The notes beneath the pieces were generated by a model. The model made no database searches. It was not told the DNA's origin and saw only the letters and a program-made list of their open reading frames with translations. Positions 1 to 9,737 of a stretch of 64,000 bases of DNA are shown here, piece by piece. The DNA is from Neorhizobium sp. SOG26 (lineage in GTDB: Bacteria; Pseudomonadota; Alphaproteobacteria; Rhizobiales; Rhizobiaceae): contig NZ_CP025512.1 in NCBI RefSeq assembly GCF_003491345.1, positions 372,001-436,000 on the forward strand, in the 5' to 3' direction. The translations under genes were made by a program, and so were the position numbers. Position 1 is the stretch's first letter, and each line of letters starts with the position of its first letter.

Positions 1-186
1 ATCTTCGGCACGTAAAAGAGAGCATCGGAATGCTTGTGCATGCGAGCCATCTTCCAGCTTGGCATATTTTGTGCTTACCTACACGTCAGGTCCAGAGGGG
101 ACTGAAAGGCGCACAAAGAGGCGCGATCAAGAAGGAAGCCGTCCGTTCCGTGCGCCTGCTGGCTGCCGACGGGCGGCTTTATCCTT

Positions 187-217
187 CTTGCCCTCGGCAA
201 ACCCGAACTCCTATATA
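187..217 (+). promoter_or_regulatory. Candidate sigma-70 promoter of mrp
   Basis: A CTTGCC element at 187-192 and CTATATA at 211-217 are separated by 18 bases, close to the rhizobial housekeeping consensus CTTGAC-N17-CTATAT. It would give a leader of about 50 bases before the mrp start. No gene is recognisable upstream of it in bases 1-186. Confidence 0.5.
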
Positions 218-275
218 GCCGGCTGGAACCGCTTGAGCTTTTCGAGCGGCAGGGCGCATGCTCGGGAGTGGTGAA

Positions 276-1448
276 ATGTCGGGTGTAACGAAGGAACAGG
301 TTCTCTCGGTTCTGGGCAAGGTCCGGGGGCCCGATCTGGAAGGCGACATCGTCTCGCTGGGCATGGTGTCGGACATCTTCATCTCCGACAACAAGGTTTA
401 CTTCTCCATTACCGTACCGGCGGCGCGGGCTAACGACCTGGAGCCATTGCGATCTGCGGCCGAACGCAGCGTCAAGGCAATCCCTGGCGTCACGGGCGCA
501 TTGGTAACATTGACCGCCGACCGCAAGGCCGGTGAGGCCGCGCCTGCCACGCGACCACAGCAACGGCCGGCCGCGCAGGGACATAGCCACGGTCATGCCC
601 ATGGCCACAGCCAAGCGGCTCCGGGAGCACCTGCGCAGCGGGAAAAAGCTGGTGTTCCAGGCGTCGGCGCGATCATCGCAGTTGCCTCGGGCAAGGGGGG
701 CGTCGGCAAGTCGACGACCGCCGTCAACCTGGCGCTCGGGCTGCAGGCAAATGGCCTTCGCGTCGGTATCCTGGACGCCGACATCTACGGTCCGTCCGTT
801 CCGCGGCTCCTGAAGATTTCCGGCCGCCCGCAGCAGATCGAAAACCGCATCATCAAGCCGATGGAGAACTACGGGCTGAAGGCCATGTCGATGGGCTTCC
901 TGGTGGATGAGGAAACCGCGATGATCTGGCGCGGGCCGATGGTGCAGTCGGCCCTCATGCAGATGTTGCGCGAGGTTGCCTGGGGAGAGCTTGATGTTCT
1001 CGTCGTCGACATGCCGCCGGGCACCGGCGACGCCCAGTTGACCATGGCCCAGCAGGTGCCGCTGGCCGGTGCTGTGATCGTCTCGACGCCGCAGGATCTC
1101 GCGCTCATCGATGCGCGCAAAGGCATCGCCATGTTCCGCAAGGTCGAGGTGCCGTTGCTCGGCATCATCGAGAACATGAGCTACTTCCTCGCTCCCGATA
1201 CCGGCAAACGTTACGACATCTTCGGTCATGGTGGTGCGCGCGGCGAGGCGGACCGGATCGGCGTGCCATTCCTTGGCGAAGTGCCGCTGACAATCGATAT
1301 CCGCGAGCGCTCCGACGCAGGCACGCCGGTCGTTGCTTCGGATCCCGAGGGCGCGTCTGCCCAGATCTACCGCGACATTGCCGCAAAGGTCTGGTCGCAA
1401 CTGCAGGAGCGCACGCCGCGCAAGGCGCCGGCGATCGTCTTCGAATAG
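276..1448 (+). CDS. mrp: Mrp/ApbC-family iron-sulfur cluster carrier ATPase
   Basis: This 390-residue cytoplasmic P-loop ATPase belongs to the Mrp/ApbC/NBP35 family, which carries or assembles Fe-S clusters for target enzymes. Residues 1-80 are a MIP18 (DUF59) domain, residues about 84-128 a low-complexity linker with a histidine-rich stretch (GHSHGHAHGHS, about 102-112), and the rest the ATPase, with the deviant Walker A GKGGVGKST near residue 139 and a DMPPGTGD motif. An in-frame ATG exists at 258, but GGGAG seven bases upstream of 276 favours the later start. The CxxC that binds the cluster in enterobacterial Mrp is absent: the equivalent stretch reads NMSYFLAPDTGKRYDIFG. I believe this substitution is common in alphaproteobacteria, so a function in Fe-S transfer is inferred from the family only. 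Confidence 0.93.
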   Translation: MSGVTKEQVLSVLGKVRGPDLEGDIVSLGMVSDIFISDNKVYFSITVPAARANDLEPLRSAAERSVKAIPGVTGALVTLTADRKAGEAAPATRPQQRPAAQGHSHGHAHGHSQAAPGAPAQREKAGVPGVGAIIAVASGKGGVGKSTTAVNLALGLQANGLRVGILDADIYGPSVPRLLKISGRPQQIENRIIKPMENYGLKAMSMGFLVDEETAMIWRGPMVQSALMQMLREVAWGELDVLVVDMPPGTGDAQLTMAQQVPLAGAVIVSTPQDLALIDARKGIAMFRKVEVPLLGIIENMSYFLAPDTGKRYDIFGHGGARGEADRIGVPFLGEVPLTIDIRERSDAGTPVVASDPEGASAQIYRDIAAKVWSQLQERTPRKAPAIVFE

Positions 1449-1452
1449 AGGG

Positions 1453-1469
1453 GGCCGCGTTCTGCGGCC
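1453..1469 (+). terminator. Weak hairpin after mrp
   Basis: GGCCGC and GCGGCC form a 6-bp stem with a 5-base loop starting four bases after the mrp stop. There is no T-run, so it is at best a weak or Rho-assisted terminator or an RNA-end stabiliser. Confidence 0.3.
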
Positions 1470-1557
1470 TCTGCTGAAAGAAAGTATACGCCCGCCTGCT
1501 ATCGTGCTGGTCCGCTGCACCCGAGATATGCCTGTGAAAGGCCACGCGATGCCCCAC

Positions 1558-1586
1558 TTGATTATGACAAAGCCTGTAATTATAGC
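1558..1586 (+). promoter_or_regulatory. Candidate sigma-70 promoter of corA
   Basis: TTGATT (1558-1563) and TATAGC (1581-1586) are spaced by exactly 17 bases. The predicted transcript start near 1593 lies upstream of the TTG start codon of corA at 1682 and would serve corA-kup. Confidence 0.5.
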
Positions 1587-1681
1587 CGCGTGCCGCAGGC
1601 CAGCGGGCTTTCGTCCAGGTGGACGGAACGCAAGCCTGCCTTCCCCGTTCAAGGCCGACGGGTTTCGGCCGGAGACAATGC

Positions 1682-2653
1682 TTGATCAACGCCTATAGCG
1701 CCGACGGCACAACGACTGAACTTGTGCCGACTGAAGTGCCGCAGCCGCTTCGGGACGACATCGTCTGGCTCGATCTCGTGGAGCCAACACCACAGGAAGA
1801 CGCTTTTGTTGAAGGTCTTCTGGGCATCCCGATCCCAACCCGGGATGAATTGAAGGACATCGAGCCTTCCAGCCGTCTTTATATACAGAGTAACTCGGTG
1901 TTCATGACTGCGTCGTTGGTCTACCGCGCCGATAGCGAAGACCCGCACCTGACGGATGTCGCCTTTATCCTCTCCGGGAACCGGCTGGTGACGGTGCGCT
2001 ACGCCGAACCGAAGAGCTTCCAACTGTTCATCGCAGCACTCGGGCGGGTGCCGGAGGGAAAACGGGACGGGACGACGCTGCTTGCCCGCCTGCTCGAAAC
2101 CATCGCGGACCGCACGGCGGAGATCCTCGAGCACACTGTCGACCATATCGACAAGTTGTCGACCGACATCTTCCGCGACCGGGGCAAGCGCCGCCCGCCT
2201 CATTATCTTGAAAGCAAGCTTGCCAAGATCGCCGAAGCCCACCGGTTGGTGGCCAAGGTGCGCGACAGCCTCGGTTCGCTGTCCCGTCTCCTGACCTTCC
2301 TGATGAATGTGCCGCACATGCAGGCGGACAAGGGCGACAGCAGCTTGTGCGCCACCGTTGCCCATGACGTCGAAACGCTGTCGGAACATGCGTCCTTCGT
2401 TGCGGGCAATATCTCGTTCCTGCTCGACGCCTCGCTCGGCCTCATCAATGTCGAGCAGAACGCCATCATCAAGATTTTCTCGATCGCCTCGGTGGTCTTC
2501 TTGCCGCCGACGCTTGTCGCATCCATCTATGGCATGAACTTCCATTTCATGCCGGAGTTGAACTGGCATCTCGGATATCCGCTCGCGCTTGTTGCGATGC
2601 TGATGTCCGCAATCATTCCCTTCATCATCTTCCGTTGGAAAGGCTGGCTCTAG
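1682..2653 (+). CDS. corA: CorA-family magnesium/divalent cation channel
   Basis: CorA proteins form pentameric inner-membrane channels for Mg2+ and related divalent ions. The product (323 residues) has a long soluble N-terminal part rich in helices and two C-terminal membrane helices. The diagnostic YGMNF motif lies at about residues 283-287, followed by MPEL in the periplasmic loop and a basic C-terminus (RWKGWL). I chose the TTG at 1682 because GGAG lies seven bases upstream and the sequence from there matches the usual N-terminus (an 'INAY' opening). An upstream in-frame ATG at 1619 would add 21 low-quality residues. kup starts 16 bases after the stop, so the two transporters are probably cotranscribed. 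Confidence 0.93.
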   Translation: MINAYSADGTTTELVPTEVPQPLRDDIVWLDLVEPTPQEDAFVEGLLGIPIPTRDELKDIEPSSRLYIQSNSVFMTASLVYRADSEDPHLTDVAFILSGNRLVTVRYAEPKSFQLFIAALGRVPEGKRDGTTLLARLLETIADRTAEILEHTVDHIDKLSTDIFRDRGKRRPPHYLESKLAKIAEAHRLVAKVRDSLGSLSRLLTFLMNVPHMQADKGDSSLCATVAHDVETLSEHASFVAGNISFLLDASLGLINVEQNAIIKIFSIASVVFLPPTLVASIYGMNFHFMPELNWHLGYPLALVAMLMSAIIPFIIFRWKGWL

Positions 2654-2669
2654 CAGGCCAGGCACCCTT

Positions 2670-4568
2670 ATGGGTCATCCCGCAGAAATTCATGCCGCCC
2701 CTGCCAAGGCGCAGGGGCTCTTCGCGCTCGCCTTGGGGTCCGTCGGTGTCGTTTATGGCGACATAGGCACGAGCCCCCTTTATGCATTCCGCGAGGCCCT
2801 GAAGCCGATCGCCCATGATGGCGTCACCCGGCTCGAGATCGTCGGCCTGATCTCGCTGATGATCTGGACGCTGACCATCATCGTGACCTTCAAATACGTG
2901 CTCTTCCTGCTGCGCGCCGACAATGACGGGGAGGGCGGCACGCTCTCGCTTCTGGCGCTGCTGACGAAGTCGGCCGCCGGCCACCGTGCGCTGCTGATGC
3001 TGCTCGGGCTTGTCGGGGCCGCGCTGTTTCTTGGCGATGCCATGATCACGCCGGCGCTGTCGGTGCTGTCGGCCGTCGAGGGCGTCAAGCTCGTCGCGCC
3101 GGGCTTGACGGACGCGATCCTGCCGATCTCGGTCGTCATCCTGATTGTGCTGTTTGCAATCCAGTCCAAGGGGACTGGACTCGTCTCGCGCTTCTTCGGC
3201 CCAATCACTGCGGTCTGGTTCATCGTCATGGGAGCGGGCGGCATCATCCATATCTCGGATGACTACGGCATCCTGTCCGCCTTCAATCCTTGGCATGCAC
3301 TCGAATTCATGCTGCACGAAAGCTTCGTGGGCATTGTGGTGCTGGGTGCGGTCTTCCTGACGGTGACGGGTGCCGAGGCGCTTTACGCCGATCTCGGCCA
3401 TTTCGGCCGCCGGCCGATCCAGTGGGCGTGGTTCGTGCTGGTGTTTCCGGCGTTGACGCTGAACTATCTCGGGCAGGGGGCTCTGGTGCTGAAGCACCCG
3501 GATGCCATGTCCGACCCCTTTTATCTGATGTTCCCAAACTGGGCGTTGCTTCCGGTCGTCATCCTGGCGACGGCAGCGACCATCATCGCCAGCCAGGCCG
3601 TCATCACCGGTGCCTTCTCGCTTGTGCGCCAGGGCATCCACCTCGGTTACCTGCCGCGGATGCAGATCCTGTTCACCTCCGAGACCAACACGGGGCAGAT
3701 CTTCCTGCCATCGGTCAACACGCTGTTGCTTATCGGCGTGATCGCACTGGTGCTGGGCTTCGGAAGCTCCGAGTCACTTGCCACCGCCTATGGTATCTCG
3801 GTCACCGGTGCGATGGTGGTGACGACCCTGATGGCGTTCGAGTTCGTGCGCCTGAGGTGGAAATGGCCGCAGACCCTGGCGATCGCCGTTCTTTCGCCAC
3901 TGCTGGCGCTGGAACTGATCTTCCTTTGCGCCAATCTTCTGAAAGTCCATGACGGCGGCTGGGTGCCGGTGATGATCGCCATCATCTTCACCATCGTCAT
4001 GTGGACCTGGAAGCGGGGCACCGCGATCCTGTTCGAAAAGACCCGCCGTATCGACGTGCCGCTCGAAACCTTTATCCCGATGGTGGAGAAGAAGAGCGAC
4101 CATGCGCCCGTATCAGTGCCGGGCGTCGCGATCTTCCTGACCAGCGATCCGGAGACCGCGCCGGCAGCACTGCTGCACAACATCAAGCACAACCATGTCC
4201 TGCATGAGAAGAACGTCATCCTGACGATCGTGACGGTGAACAAGCCGCGCGTCGCGCTGGAAGATCGCTACAGGATCGAGAAGCTGTCCGATCGCTTCAC
4301 GCGCGTGGAACTGCGCTTCGGCTTCATGCAGTCGCACAATGTCTCACAGGCGCTCGCTTACCTGAGGAAGACCGGCTTCAAGTTCGACATCATGTCGACG
4401 TCCTTCTACCTTGGCCGCCGCAAGCTGGTGCCGGATGCCGCCTCCGGCATGCCGATGTGGCAGGATCGGCTGTTCATCGCCATGGCCAATACCGCAACCG
4501 ATCCGTCCGACTACTTCCGCCTGCCGGCCAACCGCGTCGTCGAGCTCGGCTCGCATGTGATCATCTGA
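2670..4568 (+). CDS. kup: KUP-family potassium transporter
   Basis: KUP/HAK proteins are inner-membrane K+ uptake systems, usually proton-coupled. This 632-residue protein has the family hallmark [11 protein letters not shown] at residues 30-40, about twelve hydrophobic membrane segments to roughly residue 450, and a cytoplasmic C-terminal domain of about 170 residues. The length is normal for proteobacterial Kup. It follows corA closely and likely shares its promoter. Rhizobia often carry several kup copies, so this may be one of a set; the sequence alone does not show which role it has. Confidence 0.95.
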   Translation: MGHPAEIHAAPAKAQGLFALALGSVGVVYGDIGTSPLYAFREALKPIAHDGVTRLEIVGLISLMIWTLTIIVTFKYVLFLLRADNDGEGGTLSLLALLTKSAAGHRALLMLLGLVGAALFLGDAMITPALSVLSAVEGVKLVAPGLTDAILPISVVILIVLFAIQSKGTGLVSRFFGPITAVWFIVMGAGGIIHISDDYGILSAFNPWHALEFMLHESFVGIVVLGAVFLTVTGAEALYADLGHFGRRPIQWAWFVLVFPALTLNYLGQGALVLKHPDAMSDPFYLMFPNWALLPVVILATAATIIASQAVITGAFSLVRQGIHLGYLPRMQILFTSETNTGQIFLPSVNTLLLIGVIALVLGFGSSESLATAYGISVTGAMVVTTLMAFEFVRLRWKWPQTLAIAVLSPLLALELIFLCANLLKVHDGGWVPVMIAIIFTIVMWTWKRGTAILFEKTRRIDVPLETFIPMVEKKSDHAPVSVPGVAIFLTSDPETAPAALLHNIKHNHVLHEKNVILTIVTVNKPRVALEDRYRIEKLSDRFTRVELRFGFMQSHNVSQALAYLRKTGFKFDIMSTSFYLGRRKLVPDAASGMPMWQDRLFIAMANTATDPSDYFRLPANRVVELGSHVII

Positions 4569-4689
4569 GGAGCGCCCACTAACATTGATGTGAAGATGCT
4601 AAAAATGCGGATGTTCCAAGCCCTTATCTGGCAGGCGTTAACCGCTCATCAAGGTTAATGAGTGATTTTCATGAGGTCTTTAGTGCCTT

Positions 4690-5898
4690 GTGGAGTTGAT
4701 GGTTTTGCGTGCGAAGAGCGTACTGCGTCGCAGGTCCCCCGTTCGGTCGATCAGCCTCGGCCGGATCAAGGGTTGGACCTCCCCGGCCGTCTTCGGCCTT
4801 GCTTCCTGGCTTGTTTTTCCGTCTGCGCCTGCGCATGGCGACCTGAGCGACCTCCTGAGCGGGTTCGGTGCCGCCGACCAGTGGCGGATGGTGCTGACCG
4901 ATTCACCGGCGGGATCCATCCATCAGGCATCGCTTGCATTCCCCGGCGTGCGAACTGCCGTGTCCGGCAATGCCGGCCTTCAACTGCCGAACGGCCAGAA
5001 GATCGCGCTTGTCGACGAGAAGGACGGTCCTACCGAAGCGACGCCCGACGAGGATCGCGTGACGCGCGGCGCCAAGAAGGGCCGCATCGTTGCCGTCGAA
5101 CCCGTGCTGCCGCCGCGGGCCTTTTCGGCCGGGTCGATTCTGGAGCGGCACAGCTCGCTCGTTGCGCCCGTGGATGAAGCAACCGAGTTGACGGCCTTCG
5201 CCAAGGTCGACGTGGAAGACACGGAAGTGGAACTGGCTGCCTTCTATTTCCGCAAGGACGAGACGTCGAAGCCGGAAGACGACATGCTGCCGATGGTGGC
5301 AAGCCTCGTTAATAATGACACAGCCGATGTGCTGGCGACCGCCTATGCCCCGCCGGCGCCAGATTTCTCCAAGCAGTCCCCGTTTGACGCGATCCTCGCC
5401 GACAAGCAGAAGCCCGGCCGCTTCATTCCACCGATCAGCCCGGATGACCACGCCTGGGCCGCGACGCCGCTGCCGCCCGAGTCGTTTACCGCCAAGCAGC
5501 AGCAGTGCCTGGCGTCCGGTATTTACTTCGAGGCGAGGGGGGAATCGGTGCGCGGCCAGGCAGCCGTGGCGCAGGTCATTCTCAATCGTGTCCGCAACCC
5601 GTCTTATCCGGGCACCATCTGCGATGTGGTTTACCAGAACGAAGACTGGCGCAACCGCTGCCAGTTCTCCTTTGCCTGCGACAACATCAAGGACCGCATC
5701 CGCTCGCAGGAACACTGGAAGGTGGCGAAGGAAGTGGCGATGGCGGTGACGGCGGGCAAGATCTGGCTGCCCGAGGTGGGATCGGCGACGCACTACCACG
5801 CCACCTATGTGCGCCCCAACTGGGCGCGCACGATGAAGAAGGTCGGGCGCATCGGCCTGCATGTCTTCTACCGCACCTATGGCGGTGGCTGGAGTTGA
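4690..5898 (+). CDS. SleB-type cell wall hydrolase
   Basis: The last ~135 residues of this 402-residue protein form a hydrolase_2/SleB domain, known from spore cortex-lytic enzymes and from exported proteobacterial peptidoglycan hydrolases. Key features are IYFEARGES near residue 279, with the expected catalytic Glu, followed by AVAQVILNRV, CQFSF and HYHATYVRPNWA. The N-terminal region has a basic stretch and a hydrophobic segment (about residues 25-40), consistent with export or membrane anchoring, then a long proline- and acid-rich spacer without a recognised domain. The start is uncertain: GTG at 4690 or ATG at 4699, neither with well-spaced ribosome binding bases. It stands alone between kup and the atp promoter. 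A role in peptidoglycan remodelling is inferred. Confidence 0.85.
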   Translation: MELMVLRAKSVLRRRSPVRSISLGRIKGWTSPAVFGLASWLVFPSAPAHGDLSDLLSGFGAADQWRMVLTDSPAGSIHQASLAFPGVRTAVSGNAGLQLPNGQKIALVDEKDGPTEATPDEDRVTRGAKKGRIVAVEPVLPPRAFSAGSILERHSSLVAPVDEATELTAFAKVDVEDTEVELAAFYFRKDETSKPEDDMLPMVASLVNNDTADVLATAYAPPAPDFSKQSPFDAILADKQKPGRFIPPISPDDHAWAATPLPPESFTAKQQQCLASGIYFEARGESVRGQAAVAQVILNRVRNPSYPGTICDVVYQNEDWRNRCQFSFACDNIKDRIRSQEHWKVAKEVAMAVTAGKIWLPEVGSATHYHATYVRPNWARTMKKVGRIGLHVFYRTYGGGWS

Positions 5899-6019
5899 GG
5901 CGCCGGCCTTGGCGATAAGCGTGCGATTCCCGCGACAGTTTTACCCAGCCGCGGTTGTAGGCCAAATAAGCTATTGATTCGTCTGAATTAATTAACCGCT
6001 TGTGGAGAGGCTTGAACGC

Positions 6020-6048
6020 CTTGACTATGAGAACGGGCAAAACTATGT
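6020..6048 (+). promoter_or_regulatory. Promoter of the F0 ATP synthase operon
   Basis: CTTGAC (6020-6025), a 17-base spacer and CTATGT (6043-6048) match the rhizobial sigma-70 consensus in 11 of 12 positions. The predicted start near 6055 gives a leader of about 97 bases before atpI. Confidence 0.7.
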
Positions 6049-6151
6049 TGCGCGCGACTTGAAAACGGGCCTGAAGGCGCAAAATCCCACGCTGGCTGCA
6101 CTTTTAGGGCAGTCCGCCGGTTGACGAAGAGACCGGCAGGGGAGGAAGCGC

Positions 6152-6511
6152 ATGACGGACGACCGAAACGAAAGTCTGGAAGAGCGCCGGAGGCGCCTTT
6201 CTGCAGCTCTTGCGGAAAGGAAGGCCGAAGATGCTGCCGAGGCGAAGCGGGACGCGCAATCTGAAGAAAGCCGGAAGGGCATGGCCCTTGGCTTCAAGAT
6301 TTCCTCCGAATTCATCTCTGCAGTGGCTGTTGGCGCCGTTCTAGGCTTTCTGCTCGACCGTTTTGCCGGCACGTCGCCATGGGGGATGATCGTCTTTCTT
6401 CTTCTTGGCTTTGGTGCTGGCGTTCTGAATGTGCTTCGCGCTGTGGGAAAAGTGGCTCCGTCCCCTTTCGCTCAGCAGGAAGCTAAGGATAAGAAGCGCG
6501 ACGGCTCTTGA
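6152..6511 (+). CDS. atpI: AtpI, ATP synthase F0 assembly-associated protein
   Basis: AtpI is a small membrane protein encoded first in F0 operons and is thought to help assemble the c-ring. The 119-residue product has a charged, coiled N-terminal region of about 47 residues (many Glu, Arg, Ala) and two membrane helices between about residues 48 and 100, with glycine-rich packing. A strong GGGGAGG precedes the ATG at a good distance. It opens the operon atpI-atpB-atpE-atpF'-atpF. Confidence 0.9.
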   Translation: MTDDRNESLEERRRRLSAALAERKAEDAAEAKRDAQSEESRKGMALGFKISSEFISAVAVGAVLGFLLDRFAGTSPWGMIVFLLLGFGAGVLNVLRAVGKVAPSPFAQQEAKDKKRDGS

Positions 6512-6572
6512 AGCCCTGCGTACGCGAATAAGAAGCGAGCCGCGGCGAGCGGCGAAGGATAAGAGGTAGACG

Positions 6573-7325
6573 GTGGCAAACGATCCGATCCATCAGTTCC
6601 AGATCAGCAAGATCGTTCCGATCGAGATCGGCGGCATCGACTTTTCCTTTACGAACGCATCGCTCTTCATGGTTGCCACGGTCGCTTGCGCTGCCGGCTT
6701 CCTGTATTTCGCGACTTCGCAGCGTGGCCTGATCCCCGGTCGTGCCCAGTCCGTCGCGGAAATGTCCTATGAATTCATCGCCGGCATGTTGCGCGAAGGC
6801 GCTGGCAGCCAGGGCATGAAGTTCTTCCCGCTTGTGTTCTCCCTCTTCATGTTCGTGCTGACGGCAAACCTGCTCGGCATGTTCCCGTACTTCTACACGG
6901 TGACGAGCCAGATCATCGTGACCTTTGCCCTGGCGCTCCTCGTCATCGGCACCGTCGTTGTCTACGGCTTCTACAAGCATGGCCTGCATTTCCTGCAGCT
7001 CTTCGTTCCGAGCGGCGTTCCCGGCGCGCTCCTGCCGCTGGTTGTTGCCATCGAAGTCATCTCGTTCCTTTCCCGCCCTGTGTCGCTCTCGGTTCGTCTT
7101 TTCGCGAACATGCTGGCCGGCCACATCACGCTCAAGGTCTTCGCAGGCTTCGTAACCTCGCTTGGTGCCCTCGGTGCGCTTGGCGTAGGTGGCGCGATCC
7201 TGCCTCTCATCATGACCGTCGCTCTGACCGGTCTCGAATTCCTCGTCGCCTTCCTCCAGGCCTATGTCTTTGCGGTGCTGACTTGCATGTACCTCAACGA
7301 CGCGGTCCATCCTGGCGGGCACTAA
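6573..7325 (+). CDS. atpB: F0F1 ATP synthase subunit a
   Basis: Subunit a forms the two proton half-channels of F0 next to the c-ring in the inner membrane. The 250-residue protein has five to six hydrophobic helices. The essential arginine lies in [14 protein letters not shown] (Arg about residue 175). The start is GTG, with GAGG seven bases upstream. It lies 61 bases after atpI in the same operon. Confidence 0.97.
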   Translation: MANDPIHQFQISKIVPIEIGGIDFSFTNASLFMVATVACAAGFLYFATSQRGLIPGRAQSVAEMSYEFIAGMLREGAGSQGMKFFPLVFSLFMFVLTANLLGMFPYFYTVTSQIIVTFALALLVIGTVVVYGFYKHGLHFLQLFVPSGVPGALLPLVVAIEVISFLSRPVSLSVRLFANMLAGHITLKVFAGFVTSLGALGALGVGGAILPLIMTVALTGLEFLVAFLQAYVFAVLTCMYLNDAVHPGGH

Positions 7326-7391
7326 GGATAACGACATTGGCGTCCTAGGCGTCAGTCTACAGCCGCAACAACCATTTCGAAGGAGTTTCTC

Positions 7392-7619
7392 ATGGAAGCG
7401 GAAGCAGCAAAGTTCATCGGTGCAGGTCTGGCTTGCTTTGGCATGGCCGGTACGGCCCTCGGCCTCGGCAACATCTTCGGCAACTACCTGTCGGGCGCCC
7501 TGCGCAACCCGTCTGCCGCTGACAGCCAGTTCGGCCGCCTGGTATTCGGCTTCGCCGTTACGGAAGCTCTGGGCATCTTCTCGCTGCTCATCGCTCTCCT
7601 GCTGCTCTACGCAGTATAA
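7392..7619 (+). CDS. atpE: F0F1 ATP synthase subunit c
   Basis: Subunit c is the hairpin of two helices that makes up the rotating ring and carries protons. All features are present in 75 residues: a glycine-rich first helix, the polar RNP loop (residues 38-40) that contacts F1, and the proton-binding carboxylate Glu58 in the second helix ([10 protein letters not shown]). AAGGAG is well placed before the ATG. Confidence 0.97.
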   Translation: MEAEAAKFIGAGLACFGMAGTALGLGNIFGNYLSGALRNPSAADSQFGRLVFGFAVTEALGIFSLLIALLLLYAV

Positions 7620-7637
7620 GACCTGACCAGGGATTGG

Positions 7638-7671
7638 GATCGCGGCCGCTTCAAAACAGCGCGCCGTGATC
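7638..7671 (+). other. RNA hairpin between atpE and atpF'
   Basis: GATCGCGGC (7638-7646) pairs with GCCGTGATC (7663-7671) through nine pairs including one G-U, with a 16-base loop and a short TTT after it. Its position just after atpE suggests mRNA stabilisation or partial termination that raises the c-subunit dose. That role is inferred. Confidence 0.4.
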
Positions 7672-7702
7672 TTTCGCATTTAGACTACACCTGGAGGTGA
7701 TG

Positions 7703-8314
7703 ATGTTCGTGACCTCGGCATATGCGCAAACCGCGCCGGCCGCTACTGACCAGAATGCAGCGCCCGCTGGCGAAGTGCATACCGAAACCGGCGTTGCCCA
7801 CGAGGCAGAGCACGGTGGCGGCGTTTTCCCGCCTTTCGACTCGACGCACTTCGCGTCGCAGTTGCTTTGGCTCGTCATCACCTTTGGCCTCTTCTATCTT
7901 CTGATGAAGAAGGTCATCGTTCCCCGCGTCGGTGGCATTCTCGAACACCGCCACGACCGGATCGCACAGGATCTCGATGAGGCTGCTCGCCTCAAGGCAG
8001 AGGCTGATGCCGCTGTCGAGACCTATGAGCGTGAACTGGCTGCTGCCCGTGCGAAGGGCAACGCGATTGCTGAAAGCGCTCGCGAAGAAGCCAAGACCAA
8101 GGCTGCTGCCGACCGCGCCGCGATCGAAGCTGAACTCAGCGAAAAGCTCTCGGCTGCCGAAACGCGCATCGCCGAGATCAAGGCTCAGGCATTTGCCGAA
8201 GTTGGCCAGATCGCAGAAGAAACCGCGTCCGCCATCGTCGATCAGTTGATCGGTGCGAAGGCGACGGGCGACGACATCAAGGCTGCCGTTGCAGCCGCGA
8301 AGACGGGAGCCTGA
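7703..8314 (+). CDS. atpF2: F0F1 ATP synthase subunit b' (first b-type subunit)
   Basis: Alphaproteobacteria and phototrophs encode two b-type peripheral stalk subunits. This is the longer b' form (203 residues): an Ala/Pro/Gln-rich N-terminal extension, one membrane helix near residues 55-75 ([15 protein letters not shown]), then a long alanine- and charge-rich coiled coil. Three in-frame starts occur at 7697 (GTG), 7700 and 7703. GGAGG occupies 7693-7697, so only the ATG at 7703 has suitable spacing. It ends five bases before atpF. Confidence 0.93.
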   Translation: MFVTSAYAQTAPAATDQNAAPAGEVHTETGVAHEAEHGGGVFPPFDSTHFASQLLWLVITFGLFYLLMKKVIVPRVGGILEHRHDRIAQDLDEAARLKAEADAAVETYERELAAARAKGNAIAESAREEAKTKAAADRAAIEAELSEKLSAAETRIAEIKAQAFAEVGQIAEETASAIVDQLIGAKATGDDIKAAVAAAKTGA

Positions 8315-8319
8315 TCATC

Positions 8320-8805
8320 ATGGCATTCGATGCAACATTTTTCGCACTCGTTGGCCTCATTCTCTTCCTGGCGCTCGTTATCTACCTGAAGGTTCCGGGC
8401 ATGATGGCCAAGTCGCTCGACGAGCGCGCGGCCAACATCCGCCAGGAACTCGACGAAGCACGTCGCCTGCGTGAAGAAGCCCAGGGCCTGCTTGCTGAAT
8501 ACCAGCGCAAGCGCAAGGAAGCAGAAGCCGAGGCCGCACAGATCGTGGCTGCTGCAGAACGCGAAGCCGCTGCGCTGACGGAAGAAGCACGCGTGAAGAC
8601 GGAAGAATTCGTCGCTCGCCGCAACGCGCTTTCCGAGCAGAAGATCCGCCAGGCGGAAGCCGACGCCATCGGTGCCGTTCGCGCCGCAGCCGTTGACCTC
8701 GCCGTCGCTGCTGCGGAAAAGGTGATCGCAGCAAAGGCCGACAGCGCCACGCAGGACGCGCTGTTCAAGGATGCCGTCGGAAGCGTTCAGACCCGTCTGA
8801 ACTGA
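8320..8805 (+). CDS. atpF: F0F1 ATP synthase subunit b
   Basis: This second b-type subunit (161 residues) has an N-terminal membrane helix (about residues 4-22) and a long, strongly charged coiled-coil stalk that links F0 to the delta subunit of F1. It follows atpF' by five bases and is the last gene of the operon, directly before a strong terminator. F1 genes are not in this window, as expected for alphaproteobacteria. Confidence 0.95.
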   Translation: MAFDATFFALVGLILFLALVIYLKVPGMMAKSLDERAANIRQELDEARRLREEAQGLLAEYQRKRKEAEAEAAQIVAAAEREAAALTEEARVKTEEFVARRNALSEQKIRQAEADAIGAVRAAAVDLAVAAAEKVIAAKADSATQDALFKDAVGSVQTRLN

Positions 8806-8831
8806 TCTCGAGCAACCAGACAAAATTCAAA

Positions 8832-8856
8832 GGCCGGGTTTTGCCCGGCCTTTTTT
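8832..8856 (+). terminator. Rho-independent terminator of the atp operon
   Basis: GGCCGGG and CCCGGCC form a perfect 7-bp stem with a 5-base loop, extended by A-T pairs and followed by six T. It lies between convergent atpF and rnhB and could work for both. Confidence 0.9.
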
Positions 8857-8903
8857 GTTGCGCTGTTGAATGGTGACGCGTCGGGGCGCCCTTCGGCTGG
8901 CGC

Positions 8904-9572
8904 CTAGCTTTCCGGTAGAACATCCTTGCGCAGCGGCCGGAAGCTCATGCGGTGCAGCACGCAGGGCCCGTGCTTCTCGATGCCGGCGCGGTGCTGCGGC
9001 GTGCCGTAACCGGCATGGCTCGCAAAGCCGTACCCGGGAAACACGATATGCGCCCGGGTCATCATGCGATCTCGGGTCACCTTGGCGATGATGGAGGCGG
9101 CAGCAATCGACAGCGACCGGGCGTCACCCTGGATGACGGCCTTGCCGGCGCAGCAGAGGCCCTGCGGAACGTCACGACCATCCGCAAGGACATAAGACGG
9201 CGTCACTGCCAGGCCCGCTACTGCGCGTCGCATGGCGTCAAGGCTCGCACGCAGGATGTTGCGCTCGTCGATATGGCGCGGGCCAGACGCCGCGATCGAG
9301 ACTTCTGCCGTGGCCATGATGGCTTCGAACAGTGTCTCGCGCTGGTTGGCCGTCAGTTGTTTGGAATCGTTGAGGCCGTCCGGGATGTTGTTCGGGTCGA
9401 GAATGACCGCGGCGGCCACCACCGGACCGGCAAGCGGGCCGCGCCCGGCCTCGTCCGTGCCCGCTACCGGCCAATGGCCTGCATTGCGCGCCTGAAGCTC
9501 CAGGCTGAAATCAGGAACGAGCGGAATGTCTTCGAAAAGTGAAAGAGAATCGGGTGACGTGCGAGGCAACAT
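8904..9572 (-). CDS. rnhB: Ribonuclease HII
   Basis: RNase HII cuts RNA in RNA-DNA hybrids and at single ribonucleotides in DNA. The family signature [14 protein letters not shown] starts at about residue 38 and supplies catalytic Asp40 and Glu41; further acidic residues follow in YVLADGRD and [14 protein letters not shown]. The protein is 222 residues from the ATG at 9572, which has GAGG eight bases upstream. An alternative ATG at 9632 would add 20 residues. The gene is convergent with the atp operon. Confidence 0.94.
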   Translation of the reverse strand: MLPRTSPDSLSLFEDIPLVPDFSLELQARNAGHWPVAGTDEAGRGPLAGPVVAAAVILDPNNIPDGLNDSKQLTANQRETLFEAIMATAEVSIAASGPRHIDERNILRASLDAMRRAVAGLAVTPSYVLADGRDVPQGLCCAGKAVIQGDARSLSIAAASIIAKVTRDRMMTRAHIVFPGYGFASHAGYGTPQHRAGIEKHGPCVLHRMSFRPLRKDVLPES

Positions 9573-9737
9573 GGCGGCAACCTCGCACGTCGACCCGACC
9601 TCCTGCAACCCCCGGCGGGGCGAGTGCGGCATCGCTCTCCACCGAGGGGCGGCGGTGGAACCGGGGTGTTTCCGACGCGGAACAGGACGAGCGCGTCGAA
9701 ACCGAGAATTAGGAGTGCGGCCGTGACAGCTTGTCTG

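Noticed and set aside
1..186. Small open frames at the window start
   Set aside because: No ribosome binding sites, no similarity to known proteins and overlap in several frames; the region looks like intergenic DNA.
75..1652. Long open frame opposite mrp
   Set aside because: It is antisense to a well-supported gene, with Arg/His-rich composition typical of reverse frames in GC-rich DNA, and has no recognisable domain.
4637..4660. TTAA pair as CtrA binding site before the SleB hydrolase gene
   Set aside because: The spacing between TTAA elements is 13 bases, not the 7 needed for a full CtrA site.
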